Assembly: GCA_965117025.1 (NCBI GenBank)
Contig: OZ220746.1
Location: forward strand, 2,046,001-2,110,000
Direction: 5' to 3'
DNA from: VXPQ01 sp965117025
GTDB lineage: Bacteria > Bacteroidota > Rhodothermia > Rhodothermales > VXPQ01
DNA length: 64,000 nt
The translations under genes and the position numbers were made by a program. Below, piece by piece: positions 41,299 through 50,532 of this stretch. The notes below the pieces were generated by a model that saw only the letters and a program-made list of their open reading frames with translations, was not told the origin of the DNA and did no database searches. Every line of letters begins with the position of its first letter. Position 1 is the stretch's first letter.

Positions 41299-44196
41299 AT
41301 GAACGTTAACCGGTGGTCGTGGCTCGAGATGCACCGGACGGTTGTTGATACTTTTCTTGCTGCCATGACCCATTGCTTGCGATTTTTGCCCGGGCGTCTG
41401 GGCATAGTAACCCCGCTTCTGGTTACATGCATCATCGCGCTGCAACCCGCCGTGGCGTCCACGCACCCGGCTGCCAGTAATGTGGCCAACGGGTCTTTTT
41501 ACTTCCCGCTTGCGACCACCCTTCCGCCGGGACCCACCGGGAAGATCGCCGGTCGCGTCACGGACGCCGACACGGGTGAACCGCTCCCGGGGGTCAACGT
41601 GGTCATCGCCGGCACCATCCAGGGCACGAGCAGCGATGCAGAGGGCTACTACTTTATTCTCAACGTAGCGCCCGGCACGTATGCCGTGCAGGCCTCTTTC
41701 ATCGGCTTTGCGACGGTCACGGTGGAGAATGTTAAGGTCGTTCAGGACAATACGACCACCGTCGACTTTGTGCTGCGCGAAGAAGTCATTCAGGGTGAAG
41801 AGGTGATTGTGGTTGCGGAGCGCCCCATCGTGGAGATGGACCGTACGACGACCACCGCTTTCGTCGACGGCGAGCAGCTTGCGGCATTGCCAATCACCAA
41901 CATCGGCGACGCCATCAACCTGCAAGCCGGGGTGGTGGACGGCCATTTTCGGGGCGGGCGCATCGGCGAAGTGGCCTATCTCGTGAATGGGGTGCCCATC
42001 AACAATGCATTCAGCCAGACAGCCTCGTTCGACGTAGAACAAAACATGGTGTCGAGCCTCGAGGTCATCAGCGGTGTTTTCAACGCTGAGTACGGCCAGG
42101 CGCTATCCGGGGTAGTTAACATCGTTACGAAAGACCTGCCCGACCGCTGGTCCGGCTCCTTCCTGAGTTACACCGGCGCCATCGTCAGCAACCGCGAGCT
42201 TGAGTTCCTTCACCGTACGACGGAACCCGGCTCTTTTCTTGCCCCCTCCGATTTTGTGTCGGAGCGCTACAGCTACACCGAAGCCGCCGAATTTCCCAAC
42301 ATCGTCGATGCCCAGGCATCGCTTGGCGGACCCATACTCAGAAACAGGCTGGGCCTGCAGGCATCTGTGCGTTACCTGCGGGACCATTCCCATTTCATCG
42401 GTCGCGACCTTTTTTCACCTTCCGACTCGTCGTCCAACCTGAACACCGGGCTTCCCCCCGGGACCTGGCTCGTCGAATCGACAGGGGACGGCGACTTTAC
42501 CCCGCGCAATAATACGGAACGCCTGTCCGTCAACGGCACCCTCGGCTTCCAGGTCACGCCGAAATTCAAGGTGGATTACAACTTCTTTTTCCAGGGAGGC
42601 ACATTCAACCCGTTCAGTCACTTCCGCAAGTATGTCCCTGACGGAATCAACCAGGTCGAGTTTCTGAACCAGACGCACATCGCGGGGTTGCGCTGGACCG
42701 TCGATAACCGGTCGTTTGCGAACCTTTCGTACAGCTACCTGCACGATAAAACCGATGTACGCCTGTATGAAGACCCGACCGACTCCCGCTACCAATCGAG
42801 TCAACTGAGTTCCCTGCAAGGGCAGTTCGCCTTTGCGGTGGGCGGCAACGACCTGAACACGAACGATCAACTCACGTCCACCCATAGTATCGTCGGCGAT
42901 TATACCCGGCAGGTGGACCGGGTGCATCTGGTGAAGACGGGCTTTCTCATCCGGCTGCACACCCTGGACAATCGCGATTTCGGTATTGAAAAGTCGTTCC
43001 GGACACGCAACCTGCCCCAGCCGTCGCCCGATATGTGGAGCGACAACAGCCTGAGGACTTCGCCCGGGGAATTCTCGGCGTATATCCAGGACAAGATGGA
43101 ATTCACGGGCCTGATTGCGAATGTGGGGCTCCGCTTCGACTATTTTGACCCGGATTACCTGATTCCAGTGGATTGGCAGCAGGCGAATCTGACGGATGTC
43201 CCTGATCCCTCCGATCCGTCCACGTCGATTTCGAACCGGCGAGAAACTCCTTCCGAATACCAGTTCAGCCCGCGTCTGGGCATCGCATTTCCTATCTCAT
43301 CGACGGGTGTGATGCGATTCTCGGCGGGACTGTTCTTCCAGGTGCCGGCGTTCAGTATTCTGTATTCCAATCCCGAGTACGAGATCAACCCGACCTCAAG
43401 CTCGAACAGTTTCGGCAACCCGAACCTCAAACCCGAGCGCACGCTTTCTTTCGAAGTGGGGCTCCAGCAGGGATTGACGGACGACATCGGTCTGGAACTG
43501 ACGATCTTCTCCAAGGACGTACGCAACCTGACCGGACAGGAAATCCTGCGCAATCCCAACGGCGATTTCGCCATTCGCTGGATCAACCGCGACTTCGGCA
43601 CGATTCGCGGCATGACCTTCTCGCTCTTCAAACGCCCCGGTGGGCGGCTGAACTGGACGCTGGACTATACATTGCAATTCGCCGAGGGAACGTCATCGAG
43701 TCCCGGGGAGGCGTTCGGACGCCAACAATCGGGTCTGGAAGCCATTCTTTCTCTGGTTCGCCTCGACTGGGATCGCCGCCATGTGCTCAACAACACGATC
43801 ACTGTCAATCCGGTCAACGGTCTGAACCTGACGTTCATCAACCGCCTGCAGAGCGGTACTCCGTACACCACGATCCGTGATGACATCGTGTCGAACCTGA
43901 AGAACAACGCGGCGCGGCCCCTTACCTACGGCACGGATGTGCGAGCGTACTATAAGCCTCCTTTTCTGGGTCCGGACATTCAGCTCTTTCTACAGGTGCA
44001 GAACCTGTTCGACGTAGAGCAGGAAGTCAATGTGTATTCCGACACGGGCCGTGCCGACGAGTCGGTGGAACTGGAGCGGCTCCGGCGTACGGGCGGCGAA
44101 GTAGGCGGCCTGAACACCATAGACGAGTGGTTCTACCGGCAGGAATTTTTCGGCGCGCCGCGCAGGATCAGCCTTGGACTCAACTACCGATTTTAG
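41299..44196 (+). CDS. TonB-dependent receptor with N-terminal CarboxypepD_reg-like domain
   Basis: A 965-residue outer-membrane receptor. After a signal segment (LGIVTPLLVTCIIALQPAVAS; the Met at 41365 may be the true start) comes a carboxypeptidase-regulatory-like Ig domain (GKIAGRVTDADTGEPLPGVNVVIAGTIQGTSSDAEGYYFILNVAPGTYAVQASFIGF). The plug (VDGEQLAALPITNIGDAINLQAGVVDGHFRGGRIGEVAYLVNGVPINN) and the long beta barrel to IS-LGLNYRF follow. This is the SusC/CarboxypepD type of the phylum, but no susD gene is adjacent. It starts a run of four closely spaced genes (36, 27 and 25 bp gaps), so it probably serves the uptake or export role of this operon. Confidence 0.92.
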   Translation: MNVNRWSWLEMHRTVVDTFLAAMTHCLRFLPGRLGIVTPLLVTCIIALQPAVASTHPAASNVANGSFYFPLATTLPPGPTGKIAGRVTDADTGEPLPGVNVVIAGTIQGTSSDAEGYYFILNVAPGTYAVQASFIGFATVTVENVKVVQDNTTTVDFVLREEVIQGEEVIVVAERPIVEMDRTTTTAFVDGEQLAALPITNIGDAINLQAGVVDGHFRGGRIGEVAYLVNGVPINNAFSQTASFDVEQNMVSSLEVISGVFNAEYGQALSGVVNIVTKDLPDRWSGSFLSYTGAIVSNRELEFLHRTTEPGSFLAPSDFVSERYSYTEAAEFPNIVDAQASLGGPILRNRLGLQASVRYLRDHSHFIGRDLFSPSDSSSNLNTGLPPGTWLVESTGDGDFTPRNNTERLSVNGTLGFQVTPKFKVDYNFFFQGGTFNPFSHFRKYVPDGINQVEFLNQTHIAGLRWTVDNRSFANLSYSYLHDKTDVRLYEDPTDSRYQSSQLSSLQGQFAFAVGGNDLNTNDQLTSTHSIVGDYTRQVDRVHLVKTGFLIRLHTLDNRDFGIEKSFRTRNLPQPSPDMWSDNSLRTSPGEFSAYIQDKMEFTGLIANVGLRFDYFDPDYLIPVDWQQANLTDVPDPSDPSTSISNRRETPSEYQFSPRLGIAFPISSTGVMRFSAGLFFQVPAFSILYSNPEYEINPTSSSNSFGNPNLKPERTLSFEVGLQQGLTDDIGLELTIFSKDVRNLTGQEILRNPNGDFAIRWINRDFGTIRGMTFSLFKRPGGRLNWTLDYTLQFAEGTSSSPGEAFGRQQSGLEAILSLVRLDWDRRHVLNNTITVNPVNGLNLTFINRLQSGTPYTTIRDDIVSNLKNNAARPLTYGTDVRAYYKPPFLGPDIQLFLQVQNLFDVEQEVNVYSDTGRADESVELERLRRTGGEVGGLNTIDEWFYRQEFFGAPRRISLGLNYRF

Positions 44197-44232
44197 CGAC
44201 GGGCTCAGCGCCCGTTGCCGTCATACGCCATC

Positions 44233-47200
44233 ATGTATGCTCCCCGTTTCTTTTCGCCGATGAGCCTGTCGCGGCTGCTTGCCGTCGCCATCGCGGTCTT
44301 TGGTGTCACCGGCGCAAGGGCGGCAATGGCGCAGAACGCCGAAGCCATTCCCGACAACCTGCGCGGCGCGGAAGAATTCATTGCCCGCGGAATCCTGGAC
44401 GGGAACCTGATCGAAACGAACTTTCGCAACCACGGTGAACTCTCCAGGTGGAACGACTTGCCGTGGGGGGTCTGGCCGAGGGGAATCGGCGGCCGACACA
44501 TCGACGGCATCGGCGCCATCGTGGCCGGACAGGTGCCCGGTGAGCGGCTCAAGTGGCAGAGTCTCGGCTTCTACCTGGACGCACAGAGCGATACCACGCT
44601 GAACCCGTTCATCCTCACCTATCGGGACTTTGGCAAACGGACCGGGCCTTCCGGCGAACTCTGGGGCTGGCTGCCCCTGCCGGGATTCAACAATCCCAAT
44701 CGCCTCGACCCCATCGCGTTGACCCGGACCCCTACGCCTGCAATCAGCTCCGACCCCACTTCGTGGCCCGTATTCTGGCCCGACCGCCTCGATAGCCCTG
44801 ATGATCCCGGCTGGCGAAACGACGAGATCGACGAGAACCCCTCCGTGGCGGCGTGGAACGGCTTTTTCGGCAAGGGCGTGTTCAACGCAGACCTGGAGAG
44901 CTATTACGTGATAGACGATCACTCCGACATGGAGTATGCTATAGACCCTGTCACGAATAATCCTAACAGCGAGTTCGGCGTGTATTATCCAAGTCCGTCC
45001 GACTCTACGATGGGCGGTCTCGGCATGCTCAACCAGGTGCGCATTTTCCAGTGGGCGAACGTCCTCGCAGAAGACATCATGTTCATTCTGTATCGTTTCT
45101 TCAACCGGGGAGAGACGGACCACGATCGCCTGTATTTCGCGCAGATCATGGACTTTGGTCTCGGCAACGAGGAAGGGGATGAAATCGGCGCGTACGATCC
45201 GGTTCAGGATGTGGCGTACGGTTGGGACCAGGACGGCATCGGGACGCGAGCTTCGGGGGGGACATACGACCTGGGATATACGGGGTTTGCCTTTCTGGAA
45301 AGTCCGGCGCGCGCCTTCGACGGGCTGGACAACGACGAGGACGGCATGACCGATGAATCGCGCTTCGGTGGCCCCGGCACGCTTATCGAAGGATCGGCGG
45401 AGATCCTTGCAGCGGCAATGGGTGTGCTCAATGTGGCCGATTTCGTTCGGACCAACGGGCCCATCGAAATGCGCCCGGCGTACGCGGCGGGCCGCTGGTG
45501 GACGGGCGATGAAAACATGGACTGGGTCGGATATACGGATACGAACGAAAACGGGCAGTGGGATGCCGGTGAGCGGTTAAACAACGATATCGGCCGCGAC
45601 GGGCTCGGACCGTTCGACCTCGGATACCCCGGTCCCGACACCGGAGAAGCCGACGGCGTCCCGACCCTCGGAGAACCCAACTTCGACGAATTGGACGTGG
45701 ACGAATCGGATCAGGTGGGCTTGACCGGCTTCGATTTGAATACGCGCCCCTTCTACGAATCCGGCGACAACCTGCGCGATGACGACTGGATGTGGGATCG
45801 GCTCTTCAACGTGGCGCAGTTCCCCCTCGGGACCACGCCGGACGTGATCGAAGCGGATATCGAGCCGTTTCTCTTGTTTTCCTCCGGTCCGGTCAATCTC
45901 CCGCCGAACAGCACCGACTTTTTCTCCACGGCGTGGATATTCGGTTCCGACGAACGCGATTTCTTTAAGAACCGCCGTACGGTGCAGAGTATTTTCAATG
46001 CCGACTACACGTTCGCGCAGCCCCCGTTCACCCCGACGCTCAGCGCGGTTCCCGGAGACGGCCGCGTCGTCCTTAGTTGGGACACGGTCGCCGTAGCCAG
46101 TTTCGACCGGTTCTCTCAGGAGTTCGACTTCGAGGGCTTCAAGCTGTACAGAGGGACGGACATTCTGCTGAGCGACGCCAGGAACATCACCGATGTCGGC
46201 GGTGAGGGCACCTTCTTTGAACCCATCGCCCAGTTCGACCTGAAGAACGGGATTTACGGTCCAAGAACCGTGCTTGAAGGCACTGCGGTGTACTACATGG
46301 GCGACGATACCGGCCTGCAATATTTCTATGTGGATGAAAACGTGACCAACGGACTCACGTACTACTATGCGCTGGTGGCGTACGACCGGGGGGTAGGCAG
46401 TATCGACCCCCAGGAAAACACCTTCCGGATCAGCGCCACCCAGGCCGGGAATATCACGGGGTTCACGAAGAACGCGGCCGTGGTGACGCCGCGTAGCGAG
46501 CCGGCGGGCTACGTCGAAGGCGGAACGAATGAAAGTCTGGAAAAGGTAAACGGCGGCATTGGCACCGGCTCCATTTCGGTAAGCCTTTTCCAGGAGGAAC
46601 TCGTCGATTTCGACACGTTCTACCGCGTCGAATTCTTCGACACCCCCGATCCGATCAACGCAGACCTGTACACCACGAGCGGATACCAGGTAATGCGTCT
46701 CTCGGACGGTGAGGTCGTTTTTGGCCCCGCCAGTTTTGTCGATATCACACCGCCTATCGAGGGGTTCACGATTTCGTTCGCCAACGACACGCTCGTTGTT
46801 CTGGACGAAGATCGCACGGGCTACGTTTCAAATGCAGGAACAGCGAACGAACTGTTCAGCCCGGATCCCACGACGCTGGACGGCTTCTCGACCGACTGGG
46901 TGGCAAACATCCGCAAAGACTCGACGGCCTTCTATGCACCCGCGGCATGGGACTACGAACTGCGATGGGTAGACCCGGCGGATTCGCTTTACCTTCCTCC
47001 ACCGAGGGTCTTCGGCTACCTGCGTGAGGAGATCCCGATCTTTGCCGTCAATGCAACCAGGCGGACGCCCGCGGACATGCTGATCGATGATCGCAACGCA
47101 AGCGGCGTCTTCGATTTCGGGGACGATCTCATCATCTTTGAACGCTACGACAGCAGGAGTCCGCGGCTTTTCCGCTACCGGGTCAGCTTCTCCGGCGGGG

Positions 47201-47640
47201 GTGACTCCACAGCGCCAAGCCCCGGTGACGTATTGCGTATCTCCGTCAGCCGCCCGTTCGCCACCGGCGACTTTTTCCAGTTCTCACTCAAACCATCCAC
47301 TATAGATACGGATATGGCGCGGAGCGTGCTGGACAAGATCGCTGTGGTGCCGAATCCGTACGTGGGCGCCTCGTCTTTCGAGCCGCGCTCCCAGATCGAA
47401 GGCCGCGGCGAACGCAGGGTGCAGTTCATCAATTTGCCCCGGAAATGCACCATCAAGATATTCAACATCCGGGGCGAACTCATCAAAACACTGGAACACG
47501 ACGGATTTCTCTCGGACGGGGCAACGTTCTGGGATCTCCGCACGGAGGACCAGCAGGACATAGCCTTCGGCGTATACATATTCCATGTGGACGCTCCCGA
47601 TATAGGAGAGTATGTCGGCAAGTTTGCGCTGATTAAATAG
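44233..47640 (+). CDS. Large exported protein with calcium-type loops and C-terminal FlgD-like/Por sorting domain
   Basis: 1135 residues from the Met at 44233; a TTG at 44215 is possible. The signal peptide is LSRLLAVAIAVFGVTGARAAMAQ. The mature protein is rich in Asp, Gly and Pro. It contains at least three EF-hand-like loops of the form DxDxDGxxD: GLDNDEDGMTDES (near residue 366), YTDTNENGQWDAGE (near 436) and DDRNASGVFDFGDD (near 953). A fibronectin-like segment (TPTLSAVPGDGRVVLSWDTVA) and a C-terminal VVPNPYVGASSFE ... GVYIFHVDAPDIGEYVGKFALIK resemble FlgD-Ig/T9SS sorting domains. I do not recognise the protein as a whole. Its position between a TonB receptor and a PorV-like gene suggests a surface or carried partner. 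Confidence 0.72.
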   Translation: MYAPRFFSPMSLSRLLAVAIAVFGVTGARAAMAQNAEAIPDNLRGAEEFIARGILDGNLIETNFRNHGELSRWNDLPWGVWPRGIGGRHIDGIGAIVAGQVPGERLKWQSLGFYLDAQSDTTLNPFILTYRDFGKRTGPSGELWGWLPLPGFNNPNRLDPIALTRTPTPAISSDPTSWPVFWPDRLDSPDDPGWRNDEIDENPSVAAWNGFFGKGVFNADLESYYVIDDHSDMEYAIDPVTNNPNSEFGVYYPSPSDSTMGGLGMLNQVRIFQWANVLAEDIMFILYRFFNRGETDHDRLYFAQIMDFGLGNEEGDEIGAYDPVQDVAYGWDQDGIGTRASGGTYDLGYTGFAFLESPARAFDGLDNDEDGMTDESRFGGPGTLIEGSAEILAAAMGVLNVADFVRTNGPIEMRPAYAAGRWWTGDENMDWVGYTDTNENGQWDAGERLNNDIGRDGLGPFDLGYPGPDTGEADGVPTLGEPNFDELDVDESDQVGLTGFDLNTRPFYESGDNLRDDDWMWDRLFNVAQFPLGTTPDVIEADIEPFLLFSSGPVNLPPNSTDFFSTAWIFGSDERDFFKNRRTVQSIFNADYTFAQPPFTPTLSAVPGDGRVVLSWDTVAVASFDRFSQEFDFEGFKLYRGTDILLSDARNITDVGGEGTFFEPIAQFDLKNGIYGPRTVLEGTAVYYMGDDTGLQYFYVDENVTNGLTYYYALVAYDRGVGSIDPQENTFRISATQAGNITGFTKNAAVVTPRSEPAGYVEGGTNESLEKVNGGIGTGSISVSLFQEELVDFDTFYRVEFFDTPDPINADLYTTSGYQVMRLSDGEVVFGPASFVDITPPIEGFTISFANDTLVVLDEDRTGYVSNAGTANELFSPDPTTLDGFSTDWVANIRKDSTAFYAPAAWDYELRWVDPADSLYLPPPRVFGYLREEIPIFAVNATRRTPADMLIDDRNASGVFDFGDDLIIFERYDSRSPRLFRYRVSFSGGGDSTAPSPGDVLRISVSRPFATGDFFQFSLKPSTIDTDMARSVLDKIAVVPNPYVGASSFEPRSQIEGRGERRVQFINLPRKCTIKIFNIRGELIKTLEHDGFLSDGATFWDLRTEDQQDIAFGVYIFHVDAPDIGEYVGKFALIK

Positions 47641-47667
47641 GGGATTCCATCGGCCCGCACCATACTT

Positions 47668-48699
47668 ATGCAACGAATCTTGCCCTTCCTTCTGGTGTTG
47701 TTGCTGAACGTGCCGAACGTTTCTGCGCAAAGCCGCGCCGGAACTACGGCCGTGCCCTTTCTGACACTCGGCACGGGCGCGCGCGGGCAGGCGCTGGGCC
47801 ACGCCTACACCACACTCGCCACTGGTGGCGACGCATTGTTCTGGAACCCGGCGGGCGCCGCCCGCCCGTATGCGGATATGCATCGCGGCAACGTTTTCCT
47901 GACGCACTACGAATGGCTTGCCGACATCAGGTACAATGCGGCGGGCGTCGTGGTGCCTGTCCTGAGCACCGGCGCCGTCGGTTTCAGCATCGCCACCGTC
48001 AGCTACGGGGACATGAAGGTGCGTACGGTGGCCTTTCCTGAAGGTACCGGGGAAACGTTTTCGTCGAACGATATGAGCCTGGGCCTGACGTATGCACAGC
48101 CGCTCACGCAGGCGTTCTATTTCGGCGGAACGGTCAAGTACGTCCGCCAGCAGATACGCGACATGAGCGCTTCCGCCATCGCGTTCGACTTCGGCTTCAT
48201 TCTGGAAACGCGTTACCTGAACGGCATGAATATCGCCGCATCCATCCGGAATTTCGGTAACAAGATGCAGATGCGGGGGATTAACGGACAAGTCTTCGTG
48301 GACATCGATCCGACCACAGCGGGCAACAATCCCGACATCCCGGCCCGTGTCGATATGGATCGATGGGATTTGCCGCTCGCGTTCAAGTTCGGCGTCATGG
48401 TTCCCATTCCTCTGGCGTTCAATACGGAACTCCAGTTGCTGGCCGACGCCAACCAGGGCAACGACAACAACCTCAATAGCGATCTGGGCGCACAACTGCA
48501 TTACGGTTCCCGCACATTCAATCTCGACCTGCGCGCGGGCTACAAGGATGCATTCATAGACAATGTGGACAGCCATTTGACCTTCGGCGTAGGACTCGAT
48601 GTGCGTGTGAGCGCTGTTCGCTTCGGTTTCGACTTCGCCTATATCCCGTTCGATCTGCTCGGTGCGACCCAGATGATTGACCTGCGGATATATTATTAA
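47668..48699 (+). CDS. PorV/PorQ-family outer-membrane protein
   Basis: A 343-residue outer-membrane barrel with signal peptide MQRILPFLLVLLLNVPNVSAQ. The N-terminal GTTAVPFLTLGTGARGQALGHAYTTLATGGDALFWNPAGAAR is diagnostic of the PorV/PorQ/UPF0164 family. Strands continue to the aromatic-poor end ATQMIDLRIYY. PorV is the shuttle protein of the type IX secretion system, while many paralogues are located next to TonB receptors and are of unknown role. It lies 27 bp after the large exported protein gene and 25 bp before the parvulin lipoprotein gene. Confidence 0.85.
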   Translation: MQRILPFLLVLLLNVPNVSAQSRAGTTAVPFLTLGTGARGQALGHAYTTLATGGDALFWNPAGAARPYADMHRGNVFLTHYEWLADIRYNAAGVVVPVLSTGAVGFSIATVSYGDMKVRTVAFPEGTGETFSSNDMSLGLTYAQPLTQAFYFGGTVKYVRQQIRDMSASAIAFDFGFILETRYLNGMNIAASIRNFGNKMQMRGINGQVFVDIDPTTAGNNPDIPARVDMDRWDLPLAFKFGVMVPIPLAFNTELQLLADANQGNDNNLNSDLGAQLHYGSRTFNLDLRAGYKDAFIDNVDSHLTFGVGLDVRVSAVRFGFDFAYIPFDLLGATQMIDLRIYY

Positions 48700-48724
48700 G
48701 ACATCTCGTGTGAAGATCATCGCA

Positions 48725-50470
48725 ATGCGCTCGTGGGGACCGGGTTGCTTCTTCGGTGCGAAGACGGAGGGATTGGTTCTGTCGGGGCGCCTGTGGGGAT
48801 GGGGTCTTTTCCTGGCGCTGAGTATGGCGGCCTGTATGCGCGAAGCGCCGCCGGATGAACGTGACCGCGTGGTGACGAGCGTGAACGGTGTGCCGATTAC
48901 CGTGGGTGATTTCGAGACATCCTACGTGGCCTTCCTCATCTCCACGGGGCAAAACGACACACCCGGTAACCGTTACTTCCACCTTGCCACGCTGATCGAC
49001 GCATCCCTGCTGGCTGATGAAGCGGCCCGCCGCGACTATGGGGCGGATAGCGCGTTTCAATCCGTCGTCGAGCGCGTTCGGCGGCAGGCTATCGGCGGAC
49101 GTTTCTTCGAAACGGCATTTCTGGAAACTTTGCCGCCCATCGACGATGCCGAAGTGCGCCGGGCATTTGTCCGGTCGAAGCAGCAGGTCGTGGTGCGGCA
49201 TCTCTTTTACCGCGGCCCCGCTGAAGCGGAAGCTGCCCATGCGCGGCTGCAGGCAGGCCGCGATTTTCTGGAAGAAGCGGTCGTCTGTTACAGCCTTCCC
49301 GCCGTCGATTCGTCGGCGGGCATGCTGGGTCCCATCCGTTATTTCCAGGTCGACGATGCCTTCGCCGAAGCGGCGTTCACGCTTGATGTCGGGGAGATAT
49401 CGGAACCGGTTCGTTCGCGCTACGGCTACCACATCATCCGGGCGGAAGAGAAAACGGGCACGCCCATCATCATGGAATCCGAATATCTGAATCGCAAGGA
49501 AGGGATAACGACCCAGGTGGCTCTTCGTACCCGGCGCCTCGAAGGTGATCGCTTCGTACGTACGTTCATGGAAGGGCTGGACGTACAGGTCGACGTCCCC
49601 GCTGTCCAACGTCTTGCGCAGGCGATTCAGCGCCTCGAAAACCGTGTGGCGCCGGCCCCCGTGGAGCTGGACATGGACCCGGAAACAGCGCAGCCCGATC
49701 TGCGCGCACTGCGTGGAGAACTCACACCGGACACCCCGTTGGCCACCTACACGTTCGAGGGCGACACGGTGGTTTTTACGGCAGGCGACTACTATTTCTG
49801 GCTTTCCGAACTGCCGTTCTCCGAAGCGCGTACCCGTACTTCAGCCTCCGTGGGCCGTGCTTTACGCAATGATGCCCTTTTCCGCGCCGGCCTGCGTCAA
49901 GGCCTGGATAACGACCCGTGGGTAACCGCTGAAGTGGAGCGCGAAGGCCGCCGTGAACTTACCCGGCGTATCCGGGACACCCTGCGCGCGAACCCGCTCT
50001 CCGCGATTCCCGAAACGGATCTTCGCGCCGCGTTCGATCGGAGTCCCGCGGCCCGACAGCGTCGCTGGACCGCCGACTTCTGGACCATCTCTTTCGCCAC
50101 GCAGTCCGAAGCGGAAGCAGCACAGGTCCTGTTGACATCCGACCCGTCGCGGGCGCCGGACTACGTGCAGTATGCCAGGTATACGGAAGCGAGTCTGGAT
50201 ACCTTGCCTCAATGGGCCGTGACGGTTCGGCACGCCCCCATTCGGCAGGTGATGCTTGCCCGCCGGGCTTCCGGCACCTGGGCCCTGATTCACGTGGAGA
50301 AACGTCGCGCGGAGCCGGCAACCACGTATGCGGCCGTGAAGGATTCGCTCCTGAGCACCGTTGCTCCGCGCTACAACGAGTATCGTCTCCTCCGACGACT
50401 TCACGATCAGGCAACCATGGCGACGGACAGCCTGTTGTTTGAGCGGATCATGAAACTCGACGGGGAATGA
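48725..50470 (+). CDS. Parvulin-type peptidyl-prolyl isomerase, lipoprotein
   Basis: A 581-residue lipoprotein. The signal peptide ends in LALSMAAC. The SurA-like N-terminal region begins RVVTSVNGVPITVGDFETSYVAFLI, and the rotamase domain (VVVRHLFYRGPAEAEAAHARLQAGRDFLEEAVVCYS ... GMLGPIRYFQVDDAFAEAAFTLDVGEISEPVRSRYGYHIIRAEEK) matches PpiC. A second, degenerate parvulin-like half may occupy residues 380-560. It likely assists folding of exported or outer-membrane proteins, perhaps those encoded by the genes just upstream. The start is uncertain: GTG at 48710 and Met at 48677 are in frame. Confidence 0.85.
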   Translation: MRSWGPGCFFGAKTEGLVLSGRLWGWGLFLALSMAACMREAPPDERDRVVTSVNGVPITVGDFETSYVAFLISTGQNDTPGNRYFHLATLIDASLLADEAARRDYGADSAFQSVVERVRRQAIGGRFFETAFLETLPPIDDAEVRRAFVRSKQQVVVRHLFYRGPAEAEAAHARLQAGRDFLEEAVVCYSLPAVDSSAGMLGPIRYFQVDDAFAEAAFTLDVGEISEPVRSRYGYHIIRAEEKTGTPIIMESEYLNRKEGITTQVALRTRRLEGDRFVRTFMEGLDVQVDVPAVQRLAQAIQRLENRVAPAPVELDMDPETAQPDLRALRGELTPDTPLATYTFEGDTVVFTAGDYYFWLSELPFSEARTRTSASVGRALRNDALFRAGLRQGLDNDPWVTAEVEREGRRELTRRIRDTLRANPLSAIPETDLRAAFDRSPAARQRRWTADFWTISFATQSEAEAAQVLLTSDPSRAPDYVQYARYTEASLDTLPQWAVTVRHAPIRQVMLARRASGTWALIHVEKRRAEPATTYAAVKDSLLSTVAPRYNEYRLLRRLHDQATMATDSLLFERIMKLDGE

Positions 50471-50532
50471 TAGTCGGGCTCGGCACTGCTCCGTGGGGAT
50501 GACGCTCGACGAAGTGGGTCTCCGGAAAAGAT

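Noticed and set aside
41365..41367. Alternative Met of the TonB receptor
   Set aside because: Not rejected outright. It gives a more compact signal peptide, but no ribosome binding site distinguishes it from the Met at 41299, so the longer frame is reported with this caveat.
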